DNA of 64,000 bases from Roseibium sp. MMSF_3412 (GTDB lineage: Bacteria > Pseudomonadota > Alphaproteobacteria > Rhizobiales > Stappiaceae): contig NZ_JASHJI010000014.1 in assembly GCF_030733265.1 (NCBI RefSeq), forward strand, positions 62,001 through 126,000, read 5' to 3'. Shown piece after piece: positions 1 to 8,545 of this stretch. Position numbers and translations under genes: made by a program. Below the pieces are notes generated by a model. The model was given only the letters and a program-made list of their open reading frames with translations, had not been told where the DNA came from and did not search any database. Position 1 is the stretch's first letter; every line of letters starts with the position of its first letter.

Positions 1-22
1 GGATTTTCAAGGGGAACAGGGA

Positions 23-832
23 ATGGGTGAAAGCCCTGAAAACGGCGTGTCATCGGGGGCCGTGGCGATCGAAAACGCCGCCGGCAATGGCGCGTTTGTT
101 TTCGTCTGCGACCACGCATCCAACCATTTTCCACCTCCCTACGATCAGTGTCTTGGCGTTTCGGAAGCGGAAAAGTCCGCGCATATCTCCTGGGACCCGG
201 GCGCGCTGGGTGTTGCGAAAGGGCTGTCGGACCGGCTCGATTCGCCGCTCGTCCACACCACGATTTCGCGTCTGATCATCGATTGCAATCGGGACGAGGA
301 CCGGGAAGATCTTATTCCGAGCCTGAGCGAAACCACTGAAATTTCCGGCAACAGAAATCTGCCCGAGGCCGAAAAATCGTTCCGGCTGGATCTTGTTCAC
401 CGGCCGTTTCACAAGGCGATCGACGAGGTCATCGAGGCGCGGCGTGCGCGCGGGCTTGCCACCGCCGTGGTTTCGGTCCACTCCTTCACGCCTGTCTACA
501 AGGGGAAGAGCCGCCCGTGGGAGATCGGGCTGATATCGGACACGGACCGAAGCCTGGCCGAGCCGGTTCTGGCCGGACTTGCAACGCGCGGCGGCCTGAC
601 GGTCGGCGACAACGAACCCTATGCCCCATCCGACGGCGTCTACTACACGATCCACCGTCATGGCGAAGACCGGCAGCTGCCCTGTCTGATGATCGAGATC
701 CGGAACGACGAGATCACGACACCGGACCAGGAAACGCGCTGGGCCGATCTTCTGGCACCGTTGCTGTCAAAGGCGATGCACACCGGGGTGCCCGCCGACG
801 GGACCGTTGCGGCGGGAGGTGCCGATGCTTAA
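23..832 (+). CDS. N-formylglutamate amidohydrolase-family protein
   Basis: A 269-residue protein of the N-formylglutamate amidohydrolase (FGase) family, zinc-type hydrolases that remove an acyl group from a glutamate amine. Family-like segments are FVCDHASNHFP near residue 28, SRLIIDCNR near 83, VSVHSFTP near 150 and a C-terminal LMIEIRND. It differs clearly from the hutG protein at 61312-62142, so it is probably not the histidine-pathway enzyme. Its stop overlaps the start of the TRAP small permease, so it is translationally coupled to a transporter and, further on, a glutamine-synthetase-like ligase. A role in hydrolysing an N-acyl or gamma-glutamyl intermediate of the imported compound is inference. 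An AGGGGA ribosome site lies about 8 bases before the ATG. Confidence 0.85.
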   Translation: MGESPENGVSSGAVAIENAAGNGAFVFVCDHASNHFPPPYDQCLGVSEAEKSAHISWDPGALGVAKGLSDRLDSPLVHTTISRLIIDCNRDEDREDLIPSLSETTEISGNRNLPEAEKSFRLDLVHRPFHKAIDEVIEARRARGLATAVVSVHSFTPVYKGKSRPWEIGLISDTDRSLAEPVLAGLATRGGLTVGDNEPYAPSDGVYYTIHRHGEDRQLPCLMIEIRNDEITTPDQETRWADLLAPLLSKAMHTGVPADGTVAAGGADA

Positions 833-1421
833 GGCGGCGCGCGTCTATGTCCGGGTCGTCGACGGCTTCAATCGCGGCCTCGGAAAGGCCGTCATGTGGG
901 GCGTCTTCATCATGGCCGCCATTCTTCTGTGGTCGTCGATTTCGAAGACATTCTTCAACCCGTCGCTCTGGACGCTGGAAGTGGCGCAGTTCGCGATGGT
1001 CGCCTACTACGTGCTCGGCGGTCCTTATTCGATCCAACTGGGATCGAATGTCAGAATGGACCTCTTCTACGCGGAATGGAGCCTGAAGAAAAAAGCCTGG
1101 TTCGATGCGTTCACGGTCTTGCTGCTGATCTTCTATCTCTGCGTGCTGCTCTACGGCGCGCTGAATTCCTTCGCCTATTCGCTTGGATATTTCGGCAAGG
1201 AGCCCTTTGCGTTTTATGCCGATCTCATCGGGTCCTTCCTGACGGGCGGACCGGAGGCGGCGCGTGAAAAGCTTGGCTATATCGAGCGCAGCCCGACCGC
1301 CTGGCGGCCTTATCTGTGGCCCGTCAAGCTGATCATGATCCTTGGCTTTTTTCTCATGCTTTTGCAGGTCGTTGCCGAATTGCTCAAAGACATTGCCCGC
1401 ATCAAGGGAGAGACGATCTGA
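825..1421 (+). CDS. dctQ: TRAP transporter small permease (DctQ-type)
   Basis: Small integral membrane subunit of a tripartite ATP-independent periplasmic (TRAP) transporter, about 198 residues. Hydrophobic segments begin near residues 25, 50, 95 and 165. I chose the ATG at 825 because a GGGAGG site sits 5-9 bases before it; an in-frame upstream ATG at 807 would add only six residues inside the preceding gene. The start overlaps the amidohydrolase stop by 8 bases and its own TGA overlaps the dctM ATG, so the three genes are one translational unit. A loop between the third and fourth segments (about residues 125-160) is longer than in many DctQ proteins. Confidence 0.88.
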   Translation: MLKAARVYVRVVDGFNRGLGKAVMWGVFIMAAILLWSSISKTFFNPSLWTLEVAQFAMVAYYVLGGPYSIQLGSNVRMDLFYAEWSLKKKAWFDAFTVLLLIFYLCVLLYGALNSFAYSLGYFGKEPFAFYADLIGSFLTGGPEAAREKLGYIERSPTAWRPYLWPVKLIMILGFFLMLLQVVAELLKDIARIKGETI

Positions 1422-2761
1422 TGTCGTATGAGATGATCGCTCTTCTCATGTTCTCGTCGATGATGCTGATGCTGCTGACAGGTCAGCGTGTCTTCGGTGC
1501 AATCGGCGGGATTGCTTCCGTCGCAGCGCTTCTCTTGTGGGGAACAGGTGGCGGGGACATTCCCTTTTCCGCGGCCATGAAGCTGATGAAATGGTATCCG
1601 TTGCTGACGCTGCCGATGTTCATCTTCATGGGTTACGTGCTGTCGGAAACCAAGATCGCCGACGATCTCTACAAGATGTTCCACGTCTGGATGGGACCGA
1701 TCAATGGCGGTCTCGCGATCGGGACGATCCTCCTGATGGTGCTGATTTCGGCCATGAACGGTCTTTCCGTCGCCGGGATGGCCATCGGGGCGACAATCGC
1801 CCTGCCGGAACTGCTCAAACGGAAATACGACAAACGCATGGTCACGGGGGTGATCCAGGCCGGGTCGTCGCTCGGGATCCTGGTGCCGCCATCGGTGGTG
1901 CTCGTGCTCTATGCCATGATTGCGCGGGCGCCCGTCGGGCAGCTCTGGCTTGCCGGCGCCGTGCCCGGACTGATGATGGCAGCCATGTTCGTGATCTATA
2001 TCGCGATCCGGTGCCGGGTTCAGCCTGAACTCGGTCCGGCGCTGACCAGGGACGAACGGGCGGCCTCCCAGGACGAGAAGTACCGCCTGTTGCTGGCCGG
2101 CATCCTGCCGATCGTGATCTTCGCGTCGATGATGGTCCCGTTCGTGATGGGCAAGACCAGTCTCGTCGAAGCCTCGGCAATCGGTGCGCTGACGGCACTG
2201 CTTGCCGCGGTCGTGCGCCGCCGGATGACGTGGGACATCTTGCTCTTGTGCCTGAAAAACACGCTTGGCATTTCCTGCATGTTCATGTGGATTATCCTCG
2301 CGGCTCTCGGCTTTGGTGCCGTCTTCGACGGTCTGGGTGCGGTCAAGGCCATCGAGAACCTCTTTACCGATCAGCTTGGCCTGTCGCCCTGGATGATCCT
2401 GATCCTGATGCAGCTGTCGTTCCTTGTGATGGGAACCTTTCTGGACGACACGGCAATGCTGGTGATCGTGGCGCCGCTCTATGTGCCGCTGGTCGGAACA
2501 CTGGATCTCGGTATGCCGCGGACAGATGTGCTTATCTGGTACGGCGTGCTTTACACGATCACCACGCAGATTGCCTACATGACGCCGCCGTTCGGCTACA
2601 ATCTCTTCCTGATGCGGGCGATGGCGCCCAAGGACATCACCATGCGGGACATCTACGGTTCGATCACGCCGTTTGTCCTCGTGATGGCCCTCGCGCTGGC
2701 GCTCGTGATGGCATTCCCGCAGATCGCCCTTTGGCTGCCTGACCTCGTCTATGGAAGGTGA
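1421..2761 (+). CDS. dctM: TRAP transporter large permease (DctM-type)
   Basis: Large membrane subunit (446 residues) that forms the sodium-driven transport path of a TRAP system. It has about 12 hydrophobic segments and the family pattern of re-entrant loops: GSSLGILVPPSVVLVLY near residue 148, and MTPPFGYNLFLMRAMAPK near residue 385, the conserved TPPxGxxLF element. The start at 1421 is fixed by a TGATG overlap with dctQ; a longer reading frame upstream lies inside dctQ and is not credible. It is followed after 119 bases by the substrate-binding protein, the usual partner. The substrate is unknown; neighbouring genes point to an amine or amino-acid-like compound (inference). Confidence 0.92.
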   Translation: MSYEMIALLMFSSMMLMLLTGQRVFGAIGGIASVAALLLWGTGGGDIPFSAAMKLMKWYPLLTLPMFIFMGYVLSETKIADDLYKMFHVWMGPINGGLAIGTILLMVLISAMNGLSVAGMAIGATIALPELLKRKYDKRMVTGVIQAGSSLGILVPPSVVLVLYAMIARAPVGQLWLAGAVPGLMMAAMFVIYIAIRCRVQPELGPALTRDERAASQDEKYRLLLAGILPIVIFASMMVPFVMGKTSLVEASAIGALTALLAAVVRRRMTWDILLLCLKNTLGISCMFMWIILAALGFGAVFDGLGAVKAIENLFTDQLGLSPWMILILMQLSFLVMGTFLDDTAMLVIVAPLYVPLVGTLDLGMPRTDVLIWYGVLYTITTQIAYMTPPFGYNLFLMRAMAPKDITMRDIYGSITPFVLVMALALALVMAFPQIALWLPDLVYGR

Positions 2762-2789
2762 CCGGGCGATGCGGGACAATAAAAAGACT

Positions 2790-2810
2790 GTCCGGGGGAA
2801 ACGGACTTTT
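2790..2810 (+). terminator. Weak hairpin with T tract between dctM and dctP
   Basis: GTCCG (2790-2794) pairs with CGGAC (2802-2806) around a 7-base loop and is followed by TTTT. The 5-bp stem is short, so it may be only a partial terminator or attenuator setting different levels of membrane subunits and binding protein. Confidence 0.35.
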
Positions 2811-2880
2811 ACTGTGGCAACGAAAGAACCGGCAACGGTCAGGCCGCTTGGAACTTGATCAACAACCAGGGGAACTAGAT

Positions 2881-3930
2881 ATGACCAACAGACGTGATTT
2901 TCTGAAAAAAGCAGGTGTCGGCACGGTCGCCGCCGCCGGAGCAACGACACTGGCAGCACCTGCCGTTCACGGCCAGTCGCCGATCAAGTGGCGCCTGCAG
3001 ACCTATGCGGGTCCGGCTCTGGCCGAGCATGTCATCAAGCCGCATATCGATGCCTTCAACAAGGCCGCAAACGGTGAGATGGAAATCGAGCTTTTCACCG
3101 CCGATCAGCTTGTGCCGACCGGCGAGCTCTTCCGTGCCATGCAGCAGGGAACGATCGACGCCGTACAGTCCGATGACGATTCCATGGCATCTCCGACGGA
3201 AGTCACCGTGTTCGGCGGATACTTCCCGTTTGCATCCCGCTACTCGCTCGACGTGCCGGTGCTGTTCAATCAGTACGGCCTGAAGGAAATCTGGGAAGAG
3301 GAATACTCCAAGGTTGGCGTCAAGCACATCTCCGCCGGCGCGTGGGATCCCTGCCACTTTGCAACCAAGGACCCGATCCGCTCTCTTGAAGACCTTCAGG
3401 GCAAGCGCGTCTTCACCTTCCCGACCGCGGGCCGCTTCATGAGCCAGTTCGGCGTGGTTCCGGTCACACTTCCCTGGGAAGACATCGAGGTTGCGGTTCA
3501 GACCGGAGAACTCGACGGCATCGCCTGGTCGGGTATCACCGAAGACTACACGGTCGGCTGGGCGGACGTGACCAACTACTTCCTGACGAACAACATCTCC
3601 GGCGCCTGGGCCGGGTCGTTCTTCGCCAACATGGAACGCTGGAACGAGCTTCCGGACCACCTGAAGACCATGCTTCAGCTGGCCATGGATGCCTCGCATT
3701 ACTATCGCCAGTGGTGGTACTGGGGCGGTGAAGCAGCCCTGCGCGTCAACGGCACCAAGATGGAACTCACAACCATTCCGGATGCTCAGTGGGCAACGGT
3801 TGAAGAAGCCGCAACGGCCTTCTGGGACGAAATCGCGTCCGAGTCTCCCGTCAAGGCGAAGGTCGTCGAGATCTTCAAGAAGTACAATGCCGACATGCAG
3901 AAGGCCGGACGGCCTTACCGCTACAGCTAA
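2881..3930 (+). CDS. dctP: TRAP transporter substrate-binding protein (DctP-type, Tat-exported)
   Basis: Periplasmic solute receptor (349 residues) for the TRAP permease encoded just upstream. The N-terminus NRRDFLKKAG followed by an Ala-rich stretch ending AVHG is a twin-arginine signal. The mature part is typical DctP: IKWRLQTYAGPALAEH at the start, EDLQGKRVFT near the middle and GELDGIAWSG in the ligand-contact region. The ATG at 2881 follows AACCAGGGGAAC; the frame stays open to 2758 but that extension is basic, low-complexity and lies before the export signal, so I reject it. A strong hairpin follows the gene. The ligand cannot be read from sequence. Confidence 0.92.
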   Translation: MTNRRDFLKKAGVGTVAAAGATTLAAPAVHGQSPIKWRLQTYAGPALAEHVIKPHIDAFNKAANGEMEIELFTADQLVPTGELFRAMQQGTIDAVQSDDDSMASPTEVTVFGGYFPFASRYSLDVPVLFNQYGLKEIWEEEYSKVGVKHISAGAWDPCHFATKDPIRSLEDLQGKRVFTFPTAGRFMSQFGVVPVTLPWEDIEVAVQTGELDGIAWSGITEDYTVGWADVTNYFLTNNISGAWAGSFFANMERWNELPDHLKTMLQLAMDASHYYRQWWYWGGEAALRVNGTKMELTTIPDAQWATVEEAATAFWDEIASESPVKAKVVEIFKKYNADMQKAGRPYRYS

Positions 3931-3951
3931 TATCGGCTAAGCAAGAAGCTT

Positions 3952-3981
3952 CCTGGTCCCGGCACAAGCGCCGGGGCCAGG
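3952..3981 (+). promoter_or_regulatory. Strong intercistronic hairpin after dctP
   Basis: CCTGGTCCCGGC (3952-3963) pairs over 12 bp (one G-U) with GCCGGGGCCAGG (3970-3981) around a 6-base loop. No T tract follows, so it is more likely an RNA-stabilising or partial termination structure that keeps dctP transcript levels high than a full intrinsic terminator. Confidence 0.6.
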
Positions 3982-4027
3982 GACAGATCCACAAATCAAT
4001 CCTGCCCTGAAACCGGAACTTCGAAAA

Positions 4028-5395
4028 ATGCCTGGCAACCTGACCTTTGACGCACTGAAGACGCTGGTCTCATCCGGCGAGATCGACACGGTGCTTGCGT
4101 GTATCGTCGACATGCAGGGACGGTTGATGGGCAAGCGTTTCCATGCCCAGCATTTCGTCGATACGGCTTATGACGAAACCCATTGCTGCAACTACCTGCT
4201 GGCGACCGACATCGAGATGTACACGGTCGAGGGCTATGCTTCGACGAGCTGGTCGGGCGGTTACGGCGACTATGTGATGAAACCGGACCTGTCGAGCCTC
4301 CGTAAGGTTCCGTGGCTGGAAGCCACGGCCATGGTGATGTGCGATGTCCAGGATCACCACACCCACGAAGACGTTCCGCATTCGCCGCGCGCGATGCTGA
4401 AGGCGCAGGTCGCCCGGCTCGCCGACATGGGGCTGACGCCGATCATGGCGACCGAGCTTGAATTTTTCCTGTTCGAGAAAAGCTTCGACGAGATCCGCAA
4501 GGAAGGCTTCCGCGATCTCGAGCCGATTTCCGGCTATAACGAGGACTATCATATCCTGCAAACGACCAAGGAAGAGGACGTGTTGCGTCCCGTCCGTAAC
4601 GGTCTTTTCGGTGCGGGCATTCCGGTTGAAAACACCAAGGGCGAGGCCGAAACCGGGCAGGAAGAGCTCAACATCAAATATGCGCCTGCACTCGATACGG
4701 CCGAGTATCACACGATTGCCAAACACGCCGTCAAGGAGATTGCCTGGGCGAAGGGACGGTCGGTGTCCTTCCTTGCCAAGTGGCGCAGCGACAAGGTCGG
4801 CTCGTCCTCGCACGTGCACCACTCGCTGTTCGACACGAAAGGCAACAATGTCTTCTGCGACGACAAGGCGGAGCTGGGCATGTCGGACATGATGCGCCAC
4901 TACCTTGCCGGCCTGATCAAATACGCCCCGGACTATACCTATTTCCTGGCGCCCTACATCAACAGCTACAAGCGGTTCCAGAAAGGCACGTTTGCACCGA
5001 CCAAGACGGTCTGGTCGGTCGACAACCGCACGGCCGGCTTCCGCCTGTGCGGTGAAGGCACCAAGGCACTCCGGGTCGAGTGCCGGATTGGCGGGTCGGA
5101 TCTCAACCCCTATCTTGCGCTGGCCGCACTGATCGCCGCAGGCATCAAGGGACTGGAAGAGAAACTGCCGCTCGATCCTCCAACGACGGGCGATGTCTAT
5201 GAAAATCGCAGGGCCCGGGAAATCCCGCACACCTTGCGCGATGCGCGCGAAACGCTGCGCAAATCGAAGTTTCTGCGCGAAGCCTTTTCCGACGCGGTGA
5301 TCGATCACTATGCGCGGGCTGCGGAATGGGAAATCGAGGAATTCGACCGGGCGGTCACGGACTACGAAATCGCCCGGGGTTTCGAACGGGCCTAG
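4028..5395 (+). CDS. Glutamine-synthetase-family ligase (gamma-glutamyl-amine synthetase type)
   Basis: A 455-residue member of the glutamine synthetase fold, which uses ATP to join the gamma-carboxyl of glutamate to ammonia or an amine. Visible hallmarks are TELEFFLFE (metal glutamates, near residue 142), ENTKGEAETGQEELN (near 200), GSSSHVHHSLF (near 258) and KGTFAPTKTVWSVDNRTAGFR (near 318). The adenylylation-site region of housekeeping GlnA is not evident and the neighbours are a TRAP transporter and two dehydrogenases, so an amine-activating role like PuuA or IpuC is more likely than general nitrogen assimilation (inference). The gene lies 97 bases after dctP, beyond a hairpin, and is probably co-transcribed. 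Confidence 0.85.
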   Translation: MPGNLTFDALKTLVSSGEIDTVLACIVDMQGRLMGKRFHAQHFVDTAYDETHCCNYLLATDIEMYTVEGYASTSWSGGYGDYVMKPDLSSLRKVPWLEATAMVMCDVQDHHTHEDVPHSPRAMLKAQVARLADMGLTPIMATELEFFLFEKSFDEIRKEGFRDLEPISGYNEDYHILQTTKEEDVLRPVRNGLFGAGIPVENTKGEAETGQEELNIKYAPALDTAEYHTIAKHAVKEIAWAKGRSVSFLAKWRSDKVGSSSHVHHSLFDTKGNNVFCDDKAELGMSDMMRHYLAGLIKYAPDYTYFLAPYINSYKRFQKGTFAPTKTVWSVDNRTAGFRLCGEGTKALRVECRIGGSDLNPYLALAALIAAGIKGLEEKLPLDPPTTGDVYENRRAREIPHTLRDARETLRKSKFLREAFSDAVIDHYARAAEWEIEEFDRAVTDYEIARGFERA

Positions 5396-5420
5396 AACTG
5401 TTCAGGTTGCCCTGGCCCAC

Positions 5421-5529
5421 CCCTCATCCTGAGGAAGCGCGAAAGCGCTGTCTCGAAGGATGGGCGGCCGGGTCCGGACAAGTGGCCCATCCTTCGAGAC
5501 GAACCTTTCGGTTCTCCTCAGGATGAGGG
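5421..5529. repeat. Intergenic palindromic repeat element (nested inverted repeats)
   Basis: Two nested perfect inverted repeats: outer CCCTCATCCTGAGGA (5421-5435) with TCCTCAGGATGAGGG (5515-5529), and inner GTCTCGAAGGATGGGC (5450-5465) with GCCCATCCTTCGAGAC (5485-5500). The RNA would form a long interrupted hairpin. This CTCATCCTGAGG...CTTCGAGAC pattern is a familiar dispersed intergenic repeat of Rhizobiales and related alphaproteobacteria (recognised from memory). It fills the gap between the ligase and aldehyde dehydrogenase genes. No transposase or target duplication is visible. Confidence 0.9.
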
Positions 5530-5586
5530 CGCTTTCGAAAAAACGTAATCAGAGAACCCTCGTAAAGAGGATGTAGTGAGGCAACA

Positions 5587-6975
5587 ATGTCAGATGTGAT
5601 CAAGCTGATTTCGCCCGTAGACGGGTCGGTCTATGCGGAGCGTCCCGCGCTGGACGAGGCTGCGGTCGAAAAGGTCGTGTCGGCGGCCAGAAGCGCACAG
5701 GCAGGCTGGGCGGCAACTCCGATTGCCGAGCGCGTCGCCCTTTGCATGAAGGCCCTGGAAGCGCTGAAGGAAATGAACGACGATGTCGTGCCCGAACTTG
5801 CCTGGCAAATGGGCCGTCCCGTGCGCTATGGCGGTGAGCTTGGCGGCACGATCGAGCGGACCGAGTATTGTGCCTCCATTGCAGCTGACGCGCTCGCCGA
5901 TATCGAACGGACGGACAAGCCGGGCTTCAAGCGCTACCTCCGGCGGGTGCCGCTCGGGATCGTCATGGTGATCGCGCCCTGGAACTATCCGTTCATGACG
6001 GCCATCAACACCATCATGCCCGCCCTGATGGCCGGGAATGCTGTCGTGCTGAAGCACGCCGCGCAGACATTGCTGGTCGGTGAGCGCCTTGCACAGGCCT
6101 TTGAAACAGCCGGCCTGCCGAAAGGCGTTTTCCAGAATATCGTGCTGACGCATGCGGGCACTGAAAAACTGCTGGGTTCCGGCCTGATCGATCATGTCAA
6201 TTTCACCGGTTCCGTCGCCGGTGGCCGGGCGATCGAAAAGGCGCTGGCGGGTACGTTCGCGACGCTCGGGCTTGAGCTTGGCGGCAAGGACCCCGCCTAT
6301 GTGCGCGCCGACGCCGATCTGGACTATGCCATCGGCAACCTCGTCGACGGTGCCTTCTACAATGCCGGACAGTGTTGCTGCGGCATAGAACGTGTCTACG
6401 TGCACGAGAGCCAGTTCGACAGGTTCGTGGACGGGTTTGTCGACCTGACGAAGCAATATCAGCTGGGCAACCCGCTGGACGAGGCGACGACGCTTGGCCC
6501 GATGGCGCAGGCCCGGTTCGCGGCCTGGGTGCGCGAGCAGACCGGCGAAGCGCTGCGCAAGGGCGCAAAGGCACATGTCGACCTGTCCGCGTTTCCGGAA
6601 AACAAGGATGGCACGCCGTATCTGGCACCGCAGGTTCTGACCGACGTGAACCACCAGATGTCGGTCATGCGGGAAGAGAGTTTCGGACCTGTTGTCGGCA
6701 TCATGAAAGTGAAGGACGACGAGGAAGCGCTGCAGTTCATGAATGACAGCCCCTATGGCCTGACCGCGTCGATCTGGAGCGAAGACGTCGATGCTGCCGC
6801 CTGTATCGGCGACAGGATCGAAACGGGTACCGTTTTCATGAACCGCTGCGACTATCTCGATCCGGCTCTGGTCTGGACAGGAGTCAAGGAGACGGGCAAG
6901 GGCGCCGCGCTTTCGGAGATCGGCTTCCATAACCTGACACGGCCGAAATCGTTCCACTTCCGCGTGGAGCATTGA
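5587..6975 (+). CDS. NAD(P)+-dependent aldehyde dehydrogenase
   Basis: Aldehyde dehydrogenase of 462 residues, oxidising an aldehyde to an acid. It shows the NAD-binding FTGSVAGGRAIEKA, the catalytic glutamate in LELGGKDP near residue 233 and the catalytic cysteine in NAGQCCCGIERVYV near residue 267, where three cysteines in a row leave the exact nucleophile to alignment. The C-terminal ETGKGAALSEIGFHNLTRPKS is typical. It starts at an ATG 58 bases after the palindromic repeat. With the glutamine-synthetase-like enzyme before it and the iron alcohol dehydrogenase after it, it may oxidise a gamma-glutamyl aldehyde or an aldehyde made by the alcohol dehydrogenase (inference). Confidence 0.93.
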   Translation: MSDVIKLISPVDGSVYAERPALDEAAVEKVVSAARSAQAGWAATPIAERVALCMKALEALKEMNDDVVPELAWQMGRPVRYGGELGGTIERTEYCASIAADALADIERTDKPGFKRYLRRVPLGIVMVIAPWNYPFMTAINTIMPALMAGNAVVLKHAAQTLLVGERLAQAFETAGLPKGVFQNIVLTHAGTEKLLGSGLIDHVNFTGSVAGGRAIEKALAGTFATLGLELGGKDPAYVRADADLDYAIGNLVDGAFYNAGQCCCGIERVYVHESQFDRFVDGFVDLTKQYQLGNPLDEATTLGPMAQARFAAWVREQTGEALRKGAKAHVDLSAFPENKDGTPYLAPQVLTDVNHQMSVMREESFGPVVGIMKVKDDEEALQFMNDSPYGLTASIWSEDVDAAACIGDRIETGTVFMNRCDYLDPALVWTGVKETGKGAALSEIGFHNLTRPKSFHFRVEH

Positions 6976-7023
6976 GGCCGGAGAAAGAGGAACCGGGACC
7001 GCGCGCATCCCTTGTGTTGTTTT

Positions 7024-7051
7024 CCCGGCCGACCCGGAGTGGAAGGCCGGG
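7024..7051 (+). promoter_or_regulatory. Hairpin in the 236-base aldehyde/alcohol dehydrogenase gap
   Basis: CCCGGCC (7024-7030) pairs with GGCCGGG (7045-7051). No T tract follows. The rest of 6976-7211 holds no open frame or motif that I can support, apart from the leader of the next gene. Confidence 0.4.
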
Positions 7052-7211
7052 AGCCATTCACCCGAAACGGGGCAGGTGACTTTTGTTTTGACCGATGGGC
7101 TTCAGGCCCTGCACATGCAGGGGCAAAAACAGAAGAGCGCAGGTCCCCTTTTGAAGTTGCAATCGCTCGCTGGTTTACAAGAAAAGAACTGTCAGAATTC
7201 GAGAGATCCCC

Positions 7212-8375
7212 ATGAGTTCACTTCCCAACGTCAACTGGTCCTATCCAACGTCCGTTCGCTTCGGTGTCGGACGCATCAGGGAATTGCCGGATGCCGTCAA
7301 GGCGGCCGGCATGACCAATCCCCTGCTGGTTACCGATCCGGGTCTTGCCGGCCTGCCGATGGTCGCCGATGCCATCGCGGGCCTTGAGGCCGCCGGTCTG
7401 TCAGCTGCTGTATTTTCGGACGTCAAGCCGAACCCGGTCGACAGCAACATTTCCGCCGGCGTTGCCGCCTTCAAGGCCGGCGGCCACGATGGGGTCATTG
7501 CCTTCGGCGGCGGCTCGGGTCTCGACGCCGGCAAGCTGATCGCGTTCATGTCCGGCCAGACGCGGCCGATCTGGGATTTCGAGGACATCGGCGACTGGTG
7601 GACCCGGGCGGACGCCGACGGCATCGCACCGATCATCGCGGTTCCGACAACGGCGGGAACCGGGTCCGAAGTCGGCCGGGCGGGCGTCGTCACCAATGAG
7701 GCGACCCACACCAAGAAGGTGATTTTCCATCCCAAGATGCTACCGGAAATCGTGATCTGCGATCCGCAGCTTACCGTCGGCATGCCCCGGTTCATCACGG
7801 TCGGAACCGGCATGGACGCGCTGGCGCATTGCCTGGAAGCCTATTCGGCCCCGATGTATCACCCGATGTCAGAGGGTATTGCGCTTGAGGGCATGCGCCT
7901 TGTTTTCGAAAACCTGCCGAAGGTGGCCGCCGACGGCGATGATCTGGAGGCGCGCGGCCATCTCATGAGCGCCGCTGCAATGGGGGCGGTCGCGTTTCAG
8001 AAAGGGCTTGGCGCGATTCATTCGCTTTCGCACCCGGTCGGAGCCCTCTACGACACCCATCACGGCATGACCAATGCGGTCTTCATGCCCTATGTTTTGC
8101 AGTTCAACAGACCGGCCATCGAGCAGAAATTCGAACGCCTCGGCGGCTTCCTGGGAATTGCCGGTGGCTATCAGGGCGTCCTCGATGCCGTGCTCAAACT
8201 GCGCGATGACCTCGATGTGCCGCACACGCTGTCCGGTCTCAATGTCGACGACAGCAAGCGCGATCTGATTGCCGAGATGGCAATCGTCGACCCGACGGCT
8301 GGCGGCAATCCGGTCGAACTCACGAAAGACGGTGCACTCGAGATCTTCGACAGGGCTCAGCTCGGCACTGTCTAG
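7212..8375 (+). CDS. Iron-containing alcohol dehydrogenase
   Basis: Group III metal-dependent alcohol dehydrogenase of 387 residues, converting an alcohol to an aldehyde or the reverse with NAD(P). The N-terminal half carries AFGGGSGLDAGK near residue 97 (GGGS nucleotide loop) and VPTTAGTGSEVG near 145. The metal ligands are visible as Asp and His in GTGMDALAHCLEAYS (near 200) and the two histidines in AIHSLSHPVGALYDTHHG (near 262-277). The ATG at 7212 follows GAGAGATCCCC. It closes the probable uptake-ligase-dehydrogenase locus that starts at 23 and is followed by a hairpin at 8418-8454. Confidence 0.93.
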   Translation: MSSLPNVNWSYPTSVRFGVGRIRELPDAVKAAGMTNPLLVTDPGLAGLPMVADAIAGLEAAGLSAAVFSDVKPNPVDSNISAGVAAFKAGGHDGVIAFGGGSGLDAGKLIAFMSGQTRPIWDFEDIGDWWTRADADGIAPIIAVPTTAGTGSEVGRAGVVTNEATHTKKVIFHPKMLPEIVICDPQLTVGMPRFITVGTGMDALAHCLEAYSAPMYHPMSEGIALEGMRLVFENLPKVAADGDDLEARGHLMSAAAMGAVAFQKGLGAIHSLSHPVGALYDTHHGMTNAVFMPYVLQFNRPAIEQKFERLGGFLGIAGGYQGVLDAVLKLRDDLDVPHTLSGLNVDDSKRDLIAEMAIVDPTAGGNPVELTKDGALEIFDRAQLGTV

Positions 8376-8417
8376 CCACTCAATTCGAGGAAGTGGAAAA
8401 GTCCCCATATCAGTGCA

Positions 8418-8454
8418 GTTCCGCGCACAAGATCCCTGATCACTTGTGCGGAAC
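8418..8454 (+). terminator. Imperfect hairpin after the alcohol dehydrogenase
   Basis: GTTCCGCGCACAAG (8418-8431) pairs with CTTGTGCGGAAC (8443-8454), leaving a 2-base GC bulge. There is no T run, so any termination would be factor-assisted. It lies midway in the gap before the YceI-OmpA gene and probably marks the end of the preceding operon. Confidence 0.45.
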
Positions 8455-8545
8455 ATTCCATTGAGCCATCGGCGTTGTAAGACTAACGTAACGAATACGC
8501 CCTTAGTGTAGCGCCGATGCCAGATTGAAGTGAGGGGACCTGATC

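Noticed and set aside
1310-2959. 549-codon minus-strand frame across dctM
   Set aside because: His/Arg/Asp-rich shadow of a clear TRAP permease gene.
5421-5529. Insertion sequence or MITE with target duplication
   Set aside because: No flanking direct repeats or transposase are visible; a dispersed palindromic repeat is the safer call.
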